From: Rhodanobacter sp. | GTDB lineage: Bacteria > Pseudomonadota > Gammaproteobacteria > Xanthomonadales > Rhodanobacteraceae | NCBI GenBank assembly: GCA_004298505.1 | Contig: SCRO01000058.1 | Location: 1 to 56,654, forward strand | Direction: 5' to 3' | DNA: 56,654 nt | Part shown: one piece after another, positions 8,559 to 19,018 of the stretch | How positions within the stretch are numbered: position 1 is the first letter of the stretch | How the letters are laid out: each line of letters begins with the position of its first letter | Translations under genes and position numbers: made by a program | Notes under the pieces: model-generated | Databases searched by the model: none | Seen by the model: only the letters and a program-made list of their open reading frames with translations | What the model was told of the DNA's origin: nothing

Positions 8559-9227
8559 TTAGAAAAACAGGATACCGCCAAGAGCCACGCCATTCATGTG
8601 CGCGGTGTTCCCTGCGAAACCCTTCGAGCGGGTCTGGCTGAGCTCCAGGTCCAGCGTCACGCTCCTGGTCAGCGCGTAGTAGGCGCCGGCGGTGACGTTG
8701 CTGTTGGACTTGAAATGGGCCGTGCTGGCCAGGTTGTCCTGGTTACGGCTGACACCTCCGCTCAGACCGAGCTTGACCGTGCCGAAGTCCGGTGTGCCAA
8801 GGGTGAAGAATGCCTGACGCACGTCGATGCCGTTGTTCGCCGACAATCCATCGGCGGTGGCGATGTGCACCATCAGTCCCATCTGCGCGGCAATGTCGAT
8901 GCCTTCCTGCTGGGTGCTGAACTTGGTGGTCAGCCCATTCGGCAGCCAACCGTTGCCGATGGTGGTGCGGTTCTGCTCGCCACCGCAGCCCAGCGTCTTG
9001 CCCGCCAGCGCGGTGCCACCTATCGTTGCGCCGTTGCAGGCCACCGTCGTGTAGTACGCGTTGGCGAAACCACTGATGTCCACCGTCCAGTTGTCGCTGC
9101 TGAATGAAGCGGCGCTGGCTGCCAACGGACACATGGCCAGACCAAGTACGGCCAGCCCGCCAGAAAGTGTCTTGAAACCGGTCAGACGATGTTTGCCTGC
9201 CGTAACACTCATTGTCGATGTTCTCAT
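8559..9227 (-). CDS. porin-like outer-membrane protein, apparently internally deleted
   Basis: The 222-residue product has a signal peptide (GLAVLGLAMCPLAASA) and an N-terminal strand VDISGFANAYYTTVACNGA, typical of Gram-negative general porins. Its C-terminus VALGGILFF ends in Phe, the outer-membrane assembly signal. Such porins normally have about 350-420 residues. Here the sequence passes directly from GTPDFGTVKLGLSGG to NQDNLASTAHFKSNSN and then the last strands, so roughly the middle half appears to be missing in frame. It is the first gene of the PQQ operon, 30 nt before the dehydrogenase start. It may be a non-functional remnant or a minimal barrel. Confidence 0.7.
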   Translation of the reverse strand: MRTSTMSVTAGKHRLTGFKTLSGGLAVLGLAMCPLAASAASFSSDNWTVDISGFANAYYTTVACNGATIGGTALAGKTLGCGGEQNRTTIGNGWLPNGLTTKFSTQQEGIDIAAQMGLMVHIATADGLSANNGIDVRQAFFTLGTPDFGTVKLGLSGGVSRNQDNLASTAHFKSNSNVTAGAYYALTRSVTLDLELSQTRSKGFAGNTAHMNGVALGGILFF

Positions 9228-9384
9228 ACCTTTACTTACTCCCCATGGTTGATAAGTTGCGGCGCAGCCCCCTGCGTTGGCTCCACAACGGTGGTGAATG
9301 TCTCGTTATTTTCCGAACCGGCGGTCACACCGGTCCGCCGCACGTGCGTCCCAACGTGCGTTGCGTGCGTCAACCCGTTGTTGG

Positions 9385-9410
9385 TGTCGCCGACGCGCCT
9401 GATGGCGACA
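9385..9410. promoter_or_regulatory. inverted repeat TGTCGCC-N12-GGCGACA upstream of the porin/PQQ operon
   Basis: The arms TGTCGCC (9385-9391) and GGCGACA (9404-9410) are perfect inverted repeats about 160 nt upstream of the porin gene. The half-sites TGTCGC/GCGACA equal those of the palindrome in front of the AcoR-like activator gene at 12542-12560, so the same regulator could bind here. I found no convincing -24/-12 promoter between this site and the porin gene. The remaining gap 9228-9478 contains three CGTGCGT-like repeats near 9345-9370 and nothing coding that I can support. Confidence 0.35.
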
Positions 9411-9478
9411 GCCTTCCATGGGCCAGCCCCACCCACAGCCAGGACAACGGGTTGCCCTGACTGCGTCAGGTGACCCGA

Positions 9479-9506
9479 TCAGAAGAAGCCGAGCTTCTTC
9501 GGCGAG
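9479..9506 (-). repeat. copy of the aldehyde dehydrogenase 3' end, with hairpin
   Basis: These 28 bases match 10828-10855 at 27 positions. In the minus frame they encode [12 protein letters not shown], the exact C-terminus of the aldehyde dehydrogenase. GAAGAAGCcgaGCTTCTTC (9482-9500) can form an 8-bp hairpin. The copy lies downstream of the zinc alcohol dehydrogenase, which is thus bounded on both sides by it. Confidence 0.85.
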
Positions 9507-9563
9507 GTGTGCTCCGCTCGATGATCAAAGTCGTGACGGCACAAGGATCGTTTTCCGCCAACC

Positions 9564-10598
9564 TCAGATGCTGCCCAGATCAAGGACGACACGCGAGGGC
9601 ACATCGCCCTTTTGCAAACGCTCGAAGACGTCGTTAATCGCCGACAGCGGCTGCACCTCGATATCCGCCTTGACCTTGCCCTGCGCTGCAAACGCCAGGC
9701 ATTCGGCCATGTCCGCGCGAGTGCCGACGAACGAGCCGCGCACGGTGATGCAGTTGGCCACCACATTGAACAACGGCAGGGGAAATTCGCCAGGCGGCAG
9801 CCCGACCAGTACGCAGGTGCCATGCTTGCGCGTCATGCCCACGCCCTGCTTGAACGCGCCCAGCGATGGCGCAGTAATCAGCACGCCATGCGCGCCCCCG
9901 TCGGTCGCGACTCGCACCGCCTCGATCGGATCGCCGTCCCGGACATTGACGACGGCGTCGGCACCCAACCTGGTGGCATGTGCCAGCTTGCTATTATCGA
10001 TATCGACGGCACAGACCTTCAGTCCCATTGCTTTTGCATACTGGACGGCCAGATGGCCGAGGCCGCCGATACCGGAGATGGCGATCCATTGCCCCGGGCG
10101 CACGTCAGCCACCTTGATGCCCTTGTAGGTGGTGACCCCGGCGCAGATGATTGGTGCCGCTTCCTTGGCGGGGAGGTCGCGCGGCACACGCGCCACATAG
10201 TCGGAATCGGCCACGATGTATTCGGCGAAGCCGCCATTTTTGGTATAGCCGCCGAACTCGGCTTTCTCGCAAACGGTTTCCCAAGCGGTAAGACAATACT
10301 CGCAGTGACCACACGCGGAGTAGAGCCACGGCACGCCCACGCGCTCGCCTTCCTTCACGCCGGTAACGCCCGCGCCCAACGCCACCACGATGCCGATACC
10401 CTCGTGTCCGGGAATGAAAGGCAATGACGGTTTCAGCGGCCAGTCGCCGTCTGCAGCATGCAGGTCGGTATGGCAGACGCCGCAAGCCTCCGTCTTGATC
10501 AGAATCTGGCCGGGGCCCGGTGTGGGGATATCCCACTCGCGCAGAACCAAGGGCTTACCGAAGGCTTCGACGACGGCAGCATGCATTTGACGGGTCAT
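9564..10598 (-). CDS. adhP: zinc-dependent alcohol dehydrogenase, AdhP type
   Basis: The 344-residue product is a medium-chain dehydrogenase that interconverts primary alcohols and aldehydes with NAD in the cytoplasm. The catalytic zinc ligands Cys42 (GVCHTDLH) and His65/Glu66 (GHEG) are visible. The structural zinc is bound by Cys96, 99, 102 and 110 (CGHCEYCLTAWETVC). The nucleotide motif is GIGGLGH at 176-182. Length and ends match AdhP. AAGGA precedes the ATG. It is transcribed in the same direction as the aldehyde dehydrogenase but is separated from it by 229 bp. The copied aldehyde dehydrogenase 3' end on its far side suggests it was inserted there or that a second aldehyde dehydrogenase gene was lost. 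Confidence 0.95.
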   Translation of the reverse strand: MTRQMHAAVVEAFGKPLVLREWDIPTPGPGQILIKTEACGVCHTDLHAADGDWPLKPSLPFIPGHEGIGIVVALGAGVTGVKEGERVGVPWLYSACGHCEYCLTAWETVCEKAEFGGYTKNGGFAEYIVADSDYVARVPRDLPAKEAAPIICAGVTTYKGIKVADVRPGQWIAISGIGGLGHLAVQYAKAMGLKVCAVDIDNSKLAHATRLGADAVVNVRDGDPIEAVRVATDGGAHGVLITAPSLGAFKQGVGMTRKHGTCVLVGLPPGEFPLPLFNVVANCITVRGSFVGTRADMAECLAFAAQGKVKADIEVQPLSAINDVFERLQKGDVPSRVVLDLGSI

Positions 10599-10827
10599 GA
10601 TGGGGTCCTTGAAAAGAGGGAATACGGGACGTTACGGGCGATGGTGCTCACCGAGGTATCGCGCAAGCTCAGCGCTGGTAGAGCGATGGTCGCTGTCGAG
10701 CGTTTCTTGTGGACGATCTGCATGTTCATAGCTCATTGCACAAGCAGCCACGCGCCGGCACCCCGGCGCCACGGCCACGACATCCACCGGCTGCAGCTCG
10801 GTAGCGATCATCCGCCCGTCCGCAGGC

Positions 10828-12348
<1,521 letters not shown>

Positions 12349-12389
12349 GGCTGTTTGTTCCTCGTGTCATGGAAGGTAATGACTTTAGA

Positions 12390-12404
12390 GCAGATGTCGT
12401 GCCA
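12390..12404 (-). promoter_or_regulatory. sigma-54 (-24/-12) promoter of the aldehyde dehydrogenase gene
   Basis: Read on the minus strand the sequence is TGGCACGACATCTGC, which keeps the invariant GG-N10-GC and differs from the TGGCACG-N4-TTGC consensus at one defined base. Transcription would begin roughly 12 nt further on, about 30 nt before the start codon at 12348. The divergent gene encodes a sigma-54 activator. Confidence 0.8.
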
Positions 12405-12541
12405 GATCCTTGCCCATGGTGGAATTGCTGCACTGTGTCAAGCCTTCCAATCCCGTGACAAAAAGATATTTGTATCCATTTGCGGCGACGCACCAACCAC
12501 GATTCGGCGACCCCGTTGCATTTCGCCGTTCGTTGTGTTTT

Positions 12542-12560
12542 GTGTCGCAAAATGCGACAC
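12542..12560. promoter_or_regulatory. 19-bp perfect palindrome, probable activator binding site
   Basis: GTGTCGCAAAATGCGACAC is an 8-bp perfect inverted repeat around AAA. It lies about 140 nt upstream of the -24/-12 promoter, a normal distance for a sigma-54 enhancer site, and 12 nt before the activator gene, where binding could also repress the activator's own expression. That the AcoR-like protein binds it is inferred from position and symmetry. Confidence 0.65.
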
Positions 12561-12572
12561 TCGAGGCCTCCC

Positions 12573-14477
12573 ATGCCCCTACCCGGCTTGACCGATTCAA
12601 TCCGTAGCGCACGCCGCAGCTTTTTCGACAGCGGTACCGAACCGCGCGGCCTGGTTCCCGAAAACATCCTCGCCTCATGGCGCCGCTGTCGACAGCAGGG
12701 TCTGCTGGCGGACGCGCGCCCGGATGTGGAACCGGTGGAGCGGCATGCACTGAACGAGATGCAGCAACAGCACGAAACGCTGCGCCGGTTATGCCGGTCG
12801 GAATTGCAGGCTCTGTACGCCAGCGCCAATCAGGCCGGCAGCATCGTGATACTGAGCGCCCCTGACGGCTTCATCCTCGATGCCTTGGGCAATGCCGATT
12901 TTCTCGACAAGGCGGCCCGTGTCTCGCTGCGAGTCGGCTCGCCGTGGAGCGAATCGGTGACCGGCACCAATGCCATCGGCACGGCATTGATCGAGCGCAG
13001 CGCGATCGAAGTGCGCGGCGGCGAACACTACTACGCGCCGCATCGGGTGCTCAGTTGTTCGGCCTCACCGATCTTCGATCCGCTGGGCAAAGTCGTCGGC
13101 GTACTCGATCTGTCGGGCGAGGCGTCGCTGCATCACCTGTACGCGTTGAGCATGGTGCAACTGGCGGTCGAGCAGATCGAACACCGCCTGTTCGAACATC
13201 ACTTCGATGGCGCCGATATCGTGCGTATCCAGCCTGACCCCGACCTGCTCGGCACGGCGCGCGAGGGCATGCTGGTATTCGAGGCGCAGCGGCTGGTCGC
13301 CGCCAACCGGCATGCGTTGCGTCTGCTCGGTGTCGACTGGGAAGAATTGGGTCGACGCCGCTACGACGAATTGTTTGCTTCGGCATTGCCGCGTCCGGGC
13401 AGCTTGACCAGCATGCGCTGTCAGAGCGGCGAGATGCTGCATGCCAAGCGCGATGCACTCAGCCACAACAGTGTCTCCTCGCGCGTTCCGCGCAACCGGC
13501 AAACGCGTTCGATCCGATCGCCAGAGCCGGTTTTCTCGGCCGATCTGGAAACCGAGATCGATCGCAGCGTGCGCCTGCTGGATGCCGATATCCCGTTGCT
13601 GTTGCAAGGTGAGACCGGTACCGGCAAGGAAGTGGTGGCGAGGGCGCTCCACCAGCGCAGCCAGCGTGCGGCGGCGCCGTTCGTGGCAGTCAATTGCGCG
13701 GCACTGCCGGAACACCTTATCGAATCGGAATTGTTCGGCTACATGCCGGGTGCATTCACCGGCGCCCGCCGCGAAGGCGCCACCGGACTGTTGCGCGAGG
13801 CCGATGGCGGCACCTTGTTTCTGGATGAGCTGGGCGACATGCCGCTCGGCATGCAGAGTCGACTGCTGCGCGTGCTGCAGGAACGCGAGGTCACGCCACT
13901 GGGCGGGGGCCGCTCGCACGCGATCGACATCGCCGTGATCGCTGCCACCCATCGCGACCTTGCCGGTGCGGTTACCCGCGGCGAATTCCGCGCCGATCTG
14001 TACTACCGGATCGCACAAGCGACCCTGCGCCTGCCCACGCTGCGGGATCACCTGGATCCGGCCACCCTGATCCGGCAGCTCTGGCACGCCCTGGGTGCCG
14101 AGCAGATTCCACTGTGGCTGCACCCCGATCTGGTCGAGGAGCTGTCCGCCATGCCATGGCCCGGCAACCTGCGCCAGCTGGTCGGTCTGCTGCGCAGCTT
14201 GCTGGCGCTGGGAGAGCAGGGCACCGCCCTGACCCACGACGATTTGCCCGCCGACCTGAAGAGCTTGCAGGCACCCGTACCGGCGATTTTGTCGCCAGCA
14301 ACGGGTGTGTCCGGCAGCCTCCAGTCGATCGAGCAGCAGGCGATCGACGTGGCCCTTGCCCGCTGCGATGGCAACGTCGCTGCCGCCGCGCGCAAACTGG
14401 GCGTGAGCCGAAGCACCATCTACCGGCGTCTCAGCGAACAGCGTCCAGCCGACTGCTCGGCGTCGCCTCCGGCGTAA
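12573..14477 (+). CDS. AcoR-like sigma-54-dependent transcriptional activator
   Basis: The 634-residue product has three parts. The N-terminal half has a GAF-like sensor ([20 protein letters not shown] and a following VVGVLDLSG). The centre is an AAA+ domain with Walker A GETGTGKE at about 346-353, the sigma-54 contact loop PGAFTGAR at about 391-398, and Walker B-like [10 protein letters not shown]. The C-terminus is a Fis-type helix-turn-helix ([16 protein letters not shown]) near 603-620. This order is that of AcoR-type regulators, which respond to small metabolites such as acetoin or acetaldehyde. It is divergent from the aldehyde dehydrogenase gene and probably activates it. I chose ATG 12573, with GAGG upstream, because it lies after the palindrome; the frame stays open to 12480. 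Confidence 0.92.
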   Translation: MPLPGLTDSIRSARRSFFDSGTEPRGLVPENILASWRRCRQQGLLADARPDVEPVERHALNEMQQQHETLRRLCRSELQALYASANQAGSIVILSAPDGFILDALGNADFLDKAARVSLRVGSPWSESVTGTNAIGTALIERSAIEVRGGEHYYAPHRVLSCSASPIFDPLGKVVGVLDLSGEASLHHLYALSMVQLAVEQIEHRLFEHHFDGADIVRIQPDPDLLGTAREGMLVFEAQRLVAANRHALRLLGVDWEELGRRRYDELFASALPRPGSLTSMRCQSGEMLHAKRDALSHNSVSSRVPRNRQTRSIRSPEPVFSADLETEIDRSVRLLDADIPLLLQGETGTGKEVVARALHQRSQRAAAPFVAVNCAALPEHLIESELFGYMPGAFTGARREGATGLLREADGGTLFLDELGDMPLGMQSRLLRVLQEREVTPLGGGRSHAIDIAVIAATHRDLAGAVTRGEFRADLYYRIAQATLRLPTLRDHLDPATLIRQLWHALGAEQIPLWLHPDLVEELSAMPWPGNLRQLVGLLRSLLALGEQGTALTHDDLPADLKSLQAPVPAILSPATGVSGSLQSIEQQAIDVALARCDGNVAAAARKLGVSRSTIYRRLSEQRPADCSASPPA

Positions 14478-14598
14478 AAGCCAGCCGTGGGCGGGGAGAT
14501 GCTCGCAGATTGCCGTCTCGAAATGGATTTCCCCATGCAGATTCATTCATCCCTCGACGTAGCCTTTCAGGCAACACCGTGCGCCCAGGACCATGCGC

Positions 14599-14892
14599 TC
14601 AGTCCGGCGTCGCCCGTTCCTCACGGTGATGCCATATCCGCAGCACCACCAGGGCCGCATCGTGAACCGAGTACCGCACCACGTAATGGTGGCCAAACGC
14701 AAAATCGCGCACGGCGTCGCCGGTGGGTGCCTCCGGCACGCCGTGCCCCATCGCCGGAAAGGCGCACAGGCGATCGATCCGCGAAACCAGTTCTGCCGCG
14801 ATGCGCCCGGTCGCCGCCGGATCATGCTCCGCGATGAAGGCCCGCAGACGTGCCAGATCGGCAACCGCCTCGGGCGAATACAGCAACCTCAC
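14599..14892 (-). CDS. RelE/ParE family toxin
   Basis: The 97-residue product has the ParE/RelE shape: YSPEAVADLARLRAFIAEHD at the N-terminus, then AAELVSRIDRLCAFPAMG, then HYVVRYSVHDAALVVLRIWH. Members bind gyrase or the ribosome and are neutralised by the partner gene's product. The start is GTG, overlapping the stop of the upstream small gene by 4 bp (GTGA), typical of coupled toxin-antitoxin pairs. It lies just downstream of ssrA, whose product rescues stalled ribosomes. The gap 14478-14598 shows nothing I can name. Confidence 0.85.
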   Translation of the reverse strand: MRLLYSPEAVADLARLRAFIAEHDPAATGRIAAELVSRIDRLCAFPAMGHGVPEAPTGDAVRDFAFGHHYVVRYSVHDAALVVLRIWHHREERATPD

Positions 14893-15122
14893 TGGCCGGC
14901 CTTGGGTGGCATCAGCTCATCGGTCGTGCCCCACGATCCCAGCCACTCATGCACCGCCTGCCCCGATACCACCTGGCCCCGTGCGACCGACTCCATCGCC
15001 ATCAGTGTGTCCTGCCAACGCGCCTGTCCCTGCTCCTGGCGCACCGGAAACTTCGGATCGACGCGGCGCGCGATCTCGGCGAACCGATGCAGTGCCAGGC
15101 CGACGAACGCGTGGCCTGCCAT
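14889..15122 (-). CDS. probable antitoxin of the ParE-type module
   Basis: The 77-residue product ends in ARGQVVSGQAVHEWLGSWG, the toxin-binding tail seen in small antitoxins of ParE/RelE pairs (a conserved hydrophobic-VxxWL-type end). Its N-terminal half (MAGHAFVGLALHRFAEIARR) is helical but I do not see a clear ribbon-helix-helix. The role is therefore inferred mainly from the tail and the 4-bp overlap with the toxin gene. The start codon is uncertain; the frame remains open for a few codons upstream. Confidence 0.6.
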   Translation of the reverse strand: MAGHAFVGLALHRFAEIARRVDPKFPVRQEQGQARWQDTLMAMESVARGQVVSGQAVHEWLGSWGTTDELMPPKAGQ

Positions 15123-15272
15123 CGCAGTCAGATCGTGGGAAGATTGTCATGCGGTGTCCCCTGATTGACTTATCCAGCACCGATGATGACAGCCGCCAGT
15201 CGCAGCACGCGAGACCACCGCTGACACCGGCGCGCCGCTCAGGATACCTGCTCTTGTTGACCACCCAAAAAT

Positions 15273-15301
15273 AAGGGCCCGGAGAAAAATCCGGGCCCTT
15301 T
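15273..15301 (-). terminator. Rho-independent terminator of ssrA
   Basis: On the minus strand an 11-bp stem (AAGGGCCCGGA and its complement, loop about 7 nt) is followed by TTATTTTT. It starts 5 nt after the mature tmRNA 3' end. Confidence 0.9.
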
Positions 15302-15305
15302 GGTT

Positions 15306-15660
<355 letters not shown>

Positions 15661-15684
15661 GGGGAAAACGATTCGACTCAAGCA

Positions 15685-15714
15685 AGTATATGAGGGCGGC
15701 GAGCACGACCGCAA
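15685..15714 (-). promoter_or_regulatory. candidate sigma-70 promoter of ssrA
   Basis: On the minus strand TTGCGG (15714-15709) and TATACT (15690-15685) are separated by 18 nt. Transcription would start about 18 nt before the mature 5' end, consistent with 5' trimming by RNase P. The rest of 15715-15931 shows nothing else. Confidence 0.6.
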
Positions 15715-15931
15715 TCGTGATGGTGATAAGCCCGGGTAGATTGTTCAGCTACCACCCTCTGCTGCCGGCAGGCGGCACGTGCGGAAAGCTGGATAGATGG
15801 CGTCGTCGACCCTGTCGGCGCTGCTCCATCATTGAACACTGGCCAGTGAAGTGTTGTTCCGGCGCGAAAGCAACGTCTATACTTGAAAGACTGCGTCAAC
15901 TTGCCGCAACGTACTCGTGGGGATCATCTTG

Positions 15932-16252
15932 ATGACTCGATTGCACATGCTTGGCCTGGTTGTGGCCGCTCTTTTCGCTACTGCCAGCGCGCACGCCGAA
16001 GGCGACAAGGCCGCGGGACGCAAACTGGTCTATACCTGCGCCGGCTGCCATGGCGTGCCCGGATACACCAACGCGTACCCGCAGTATCCGGTACCGAAGA
16101 TTGCCGGCCAGAACGAGCAGTACATCGTCAATGCGCTGCACGGCTACCAGAGCGGTGGCCGCAAGCATCCAACCATGGATGCCCAGGCGGAGAGCCTGTC
16201 CGACACGGACATCCAGAACATCGCCGCCTATCTTTCCAGCCTCGCCAAGTAG
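15932..16252 (+). CDS. small periplasmic cytochrome c (class I)
   Basis: The 106-residue product has a signal peptide (MLGLVVAALFATASAHA), one heme site CAGCH at 36-40 and a C-terminal helix (SDTDIQNIAAYLSSLAK) typical of c4/c5/c553-type domains. A likely axial Met is in HPTMDAQA. It carries electrons in the periplasm, for example to a terminal oxidase. ATG 15932 has GGGGAT upstream; a GTG at 15917 in frame would only add five residues. A second, related cytochrome gene follows after 18 nt, so the two are probably co-transcribed and may act together like the two halves of a cytochrome c4. Confidence 0.92.
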   Translation: MTRLHMLGLVVAALFATASAHAEGDKAAGRKLVYTCAGCHGVPGYTNAYPQYPVPKIAGQNEQYIVNALHGYQSGGRKHPTMDAQAESLSDTDIQNIAAYLSSLAK

Positions 16253-16270
16253 TCGCCAAGGAACTTCCGC

Positions 16271-16624
16271 ATGAATCGCGCGCTTACCCTGATTTCGTTC
16301 GGCGCCTTGCTGGCGTTCGCATCCGCGCCGCTGCTGGCCGATGGCAATGCCGCTGCCGGCAAGACCAAGGCTGCTACCTGCTTCGCCTGCCATGGCGTGG
16401 ACGGCAACGCGGTGGATCCGCAATACCCGCGCCTGGCCGGCCAGTACAATCTGTACCTGCAGCGTGCACTGCACGAGTACAAGGACGGCCAGCGCGACAA
16501 TCCAATCATGAAAGGCATGGCAGCTACCCTGTCCGACCAGGACGTCGAGGATGTGGCGACATATTTTTCCAGCCTGCCGAGCAAGCTCGATACGCTCAAG
16601 GGGCACATCGGCGGCGACAAATAA
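16271..16624 (+). CDS. small periplasmic cytochrome c (class I)
   Basis: The 117-residue product has a signal peptide (ALTLISFGALLAFASAPLLA), heme site CFACH at 37-41, the YPRLAGQYNLYLQRAL segment and NPIMKGMA with the likely axial Met, as in c4/c553-type cytochromes. It is related to the gene just upstream, suggesting a tandem duplication. A terminator follows 27 nt after the stop. No oxidase gene is nearby, so its partner cannot be named. Confidence 0.92.
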   Translation: MNRALTLISFGALLAFASAPLLADGNAAAGKTKAATCFACHGVDGNAVDPQYPRLAGQYNLYLQRALHEYKDGQRDNPIMKGMAATLSDQDVEDVATYFSSLPSKLDTLKGHIGGDK

Positions 16625-16650
16625 GCCTGCCTGCGACGGGTGTTTCAAGA

Positions 16651-16676
16651 GGCCCGCGAAAGCGGGCCCTTTTATT
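16651..16676 (+). terminator. Rho-independent terminator after the cytochrome pair
   Basis: GGCCCGCgaaaGCGGGCC is a 7-bp stem with a GAAA loop followed by CTTTTATTT. Confidence 0.9.
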
Positions 16677-16688
16677 TCAGCGACAGGC

Positions 16689-17297
16689 TCAGGCTATCGC
16701 GGATTTGCCCTCGGCCTTGGTGTAATAAGGCTTCTCGCCACCCGCATGATCGGTGGCATCACGCACCCCGGTAATTTCCGGTACGCGCTCGCGCAAGGTC
16801 TTTTCGACGCCCTGCTTCAGGGTCACGTCGACCATGCCGCAACCGTGGCAGCCGCCACCGAACTGCAGCACCACGGCATGTTCGGCATCAACCTCCAGCA
16901 AGGTGACCCGGCCACCGTGCGAGGCCAGCTTGGGATTGATCTCGGATTCGATCACAAAGCGCACACGCTCGACCACACCGGCATCGGCGCCGGGTATGTG
17001 GCCCTTGATCTTCGGCGCGCGGATGTTCAGCTGGCCGCCGGTGGCGTTCGGCTCGAAGTCGACGTTGGCCTGGTCCAGCCAACTGGCGCTATCACCATCG
17101 ATATGGAACTCGAAACCGGCACACTCGATGGTCCATTCGTCGCCGGCCAGGTCGACCGGCTCGCAGAACTCCAGCTCGCAATTGGCCGCCGGCGTGCCCG
17201 GCGAGGTCACTCGCAGACGGATACCGAGGCCATCGATGCCTTGCTGGTCAAGCAGGCGCAGGAAGTGTTGCTGCGCGCGTTCGGAAATGTCGATCAT
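16689..17297 (-). CDS. nfuA: Fe-S cluster carrier NfuA
   Basis: The 202-residue product has an N-terminal degenerate A-type (IscA-like) domain and a C-terminal Nfu domain with the cluster-binding CxxC at Cys150/Cys153 (GGGCHGCGMVDVTLKQGVE). It carries 4Fe-4S clusters to target enzymes, especially under oxidative stress or iron limitation. Length and domain order match NfuA of gammaproteobacteria. It stands alone, convergent with the cytochrome pair. Confidence 0.95.
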   Translation of the reverse strand: MIDISERAQQHFLRLLDQQGIDGLGIRLRVTSPGTPAANCELEFCEPVDLAGDEWTIECAGFEFHIDGDSASWLDQANVDFEPNATGGQLNIRAPKIKGHIPGADAGVVERVRFVIESEINPKLASHGGRVTLLEVDAEHAVVLQFGGGCHGCGMVDVTLKQGVEKTLRERVPEITGVRDATDHAGGEKPYYTKAEGKSAIA

Positions 17298-17457
17298 GCT
17301 TGGGCTCCGCTGTCACTTACCGGGAGCCGGTGGGTCGCACCGGCGAATCAGCACCATTTTAGTCCGGTTTCACCGCGAATGCTCGGATGTGGCGAACGCG
17401 TTGACTTTTCCTCGTGCAACTTCGACCCTTCCTTTTTCAACCCGCAGGGAGTCGCTC

Positions 17458-17799
17458 ATGAACCTCAACGATCTGTCCACCAGGCATTGCCAACCGCGTA
17501 AGGGCAAGGAACACGCGCTCGGTGCAGACGACGTGACTAACCTGTTGAGAGAGCTTCCGGGCTGGCAGTTGCACGATAACGGCAAGGCGATCGTCAAGGA
17601 TTTCAAGTTTAAGGATTTCCACCACACGCTAGGCTTCATCAACGCCGTGGGTTTCATGGCCAACCACGAAGATCACCACCCCGATCTGGAAGCCGGCTAC
17701 GGTCATTGCCGGCTGCTGTGGTCGACCCACGACGTGGGCGGCCTGTCGTTGAACGACTTCATTTGCGCTGCGCGAGTCGAGTCCCTGCTGGCGCGTTGA
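17458..17799 (+). CDS. phhB: pterin-4a-carbinolamine dehydratase
   Basis: The 113-residue product recycles the tetrahydropterin cofactor of phenylalanine hydroxylase by dehydrating 4a-hydroxytetrahydropterin. The active-site region NHEDHHPDLEAGYG with its paired histidines, followed by LLWSTHDVGGLSLNDFICA, is diagnostic. AGGGAG lies 6 nt before ATG 17458. The upstream gap carries no other gene. No phenylalanine hydroxylase gene is in the window. It is convergent with rluC; the two stops are adjacent with no room for a terminator. Confidence 0.95.
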   Translation: MNLNDLSTRHCQPRKGKEHALGADDVTNLLRELPGWQLHDNGKAIVKDFKFKDFHHTLGFINAVGFMANHEDHHPDLEAGYGHCRLLWSTHDVGGLSLNDFICAARVESLLAR

Positions 17800-18798
17800 T
17801 CAAAAGTCGGTGCGCGACTTCTCGCGCGTATAGACCAGCCGCTTGCCCTTGACGGCGAGCGTATCGAGAAAATCCTTCAGGTCATCCGGCAGCGGCGTGG
17901 AAAAACTGTAGGCGCGCCCGTCCAGATCGAAGCTCATGTGTGCGGCGTGCAGGAACATCCGGTGCAAGCCCATCTCGCGATAGCGCTTGTTCATTTCACG
18001 ATCGCCGTATTTCGGGTCGCCGGCCAGCGGATGGCCGATATGCGCCGCATGCACGCGGATCTGGTGAGTGCGGCCGGTGCCCAGGGTGGCCTGCATCAGG
18101 CGCGCACTGGGGTATTGCTCCATCTCGCGAAAAAAGGTCAACGAGGGCTTGCCGCTGTCGGCCACGCGCACCATCCGCTCGCCCCCTTGCATCACTGATT
18201 TCAGCAGCGGCGCGTTGACGTCGAATTTGGCCTTGGATGGGTGGCCCAGCATCAGGCATAGGTACTGCTTGGTGACTTCACCAGCGCGGATCGCCGCCTG
18301 CAAGCCGGTCAGTCCAGCCCGGGTGCGGGCAAGTACCAACACGCCGCTGGTGTCGCGGTCGAGTCGGTGCACCAGTTCCAGGTGTTCTTGCGGTCGTGCC
18401 GCGCGCAGCAGCTCGATCGCGCCATGGCTCACCCCGCTGCCGCCATGGCTGGCCACGCCGGCGGGCTTGTCGATCACCAGGAAGTGCTTGTCCTCGAAAA
18501 TGACTGCCTCGGCCACCTCGGCCACCTGCCCTTCGGCCGGGCCACGGCGTTCGGGCCGTTCAGCTACCCGCACCGGCGGAATTCGCAGCGTATCACCGTC
18601 GACGAGACGCGTATCCGGCTTCGCCCGCTTGCCGTTCACACGCACCTGGCCGGTGCGCAACAGTCGATAAATCATGCTCTTGGGCACTCCCTTGAGCAGG
18701 GTCACCAAGGCATTGTCGATGCGCTGGCCGTCACGCTCCGGGCCGATCGCGAGTTGACGTACACCGTGAGGTGCGTCCGGGGAAGTTGCCGTCTGCAT
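17800..18798 (-). CDS. rluC: 23S rRNA pseudouridine synthase RluC
   Basis: The 332-residue product has an N-terminal S4 RNA-binding domain ([30 protein letters not shown] as separate motifs) and the catalytic motif HRLDRDTSG with its Asp, followed by [10 protein letters not shown]. It makes pseudouridines in 23S rRNA (positions 955, 2504 and 2580 in E. coli). The divergent arrangement with rne is the same as in other gammaproteobacteria. ATG 18798 was chosen because it begins just before the conserved region; the open frame extends to 19029 into the rne leader. Confidence 0.93.
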   Translation of the reverse strand: MQTATSPDAPHGVRQLAIGPERDGQRIDNALVTLLKGVPKSMIYRLLRTGQVRVNGKRAKPDTRLVDGDTLRIPPVRVAERPERRGPAEGQVAEVAEAVIFEDKHFLVIDKPAGVASHGGSGVSHGAIELLRAARPQEHLELVHRLDRDTSGVLVLARTRAGLTGLQAAIRAGEVTKQYLCLMLGHPSKAKFDVNAPLLKSVMQGGERMVRVADSGKPSLTFFREMEQYPSARLMQATLGTGRTHQIRVHAAHIGHPLAGDPKYGDREMNKRYREMGLHRMFLHAAHMSFDLDGRAYSFSTPLPDDLKDFLDTLAVKGKRLVYTREKSRTDF

Positions 18799-19018
18799 TG
18801 AAAAAAACCTGCTTAGATAGGATACTCGCCAAGCGCTGGGTTCCACCCATCTGCTGTCTGGACCGGGTGGAGTGCCCGCCCGTGACGTCGGCGAGGATTG
18901 CGCCGGTTGCCTTGAGGTGGCCGGTCGCGGCTCCCTTTCATCGTAACGGTTTGGGCTGGTGCTTGTCCGATACCATACGGGTGTCGCGGCAGCAGGCGCA
19001 GCTGACCGAATCATCCCC

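Noticed and set aside
9411..9425. GG-N10-GC match on the minus strand as a sigma-54 promoter for the PQQ operon
   Set aside because: It lies upstream of, not downstream of, the candidate activator site and fits the consensus poorly.
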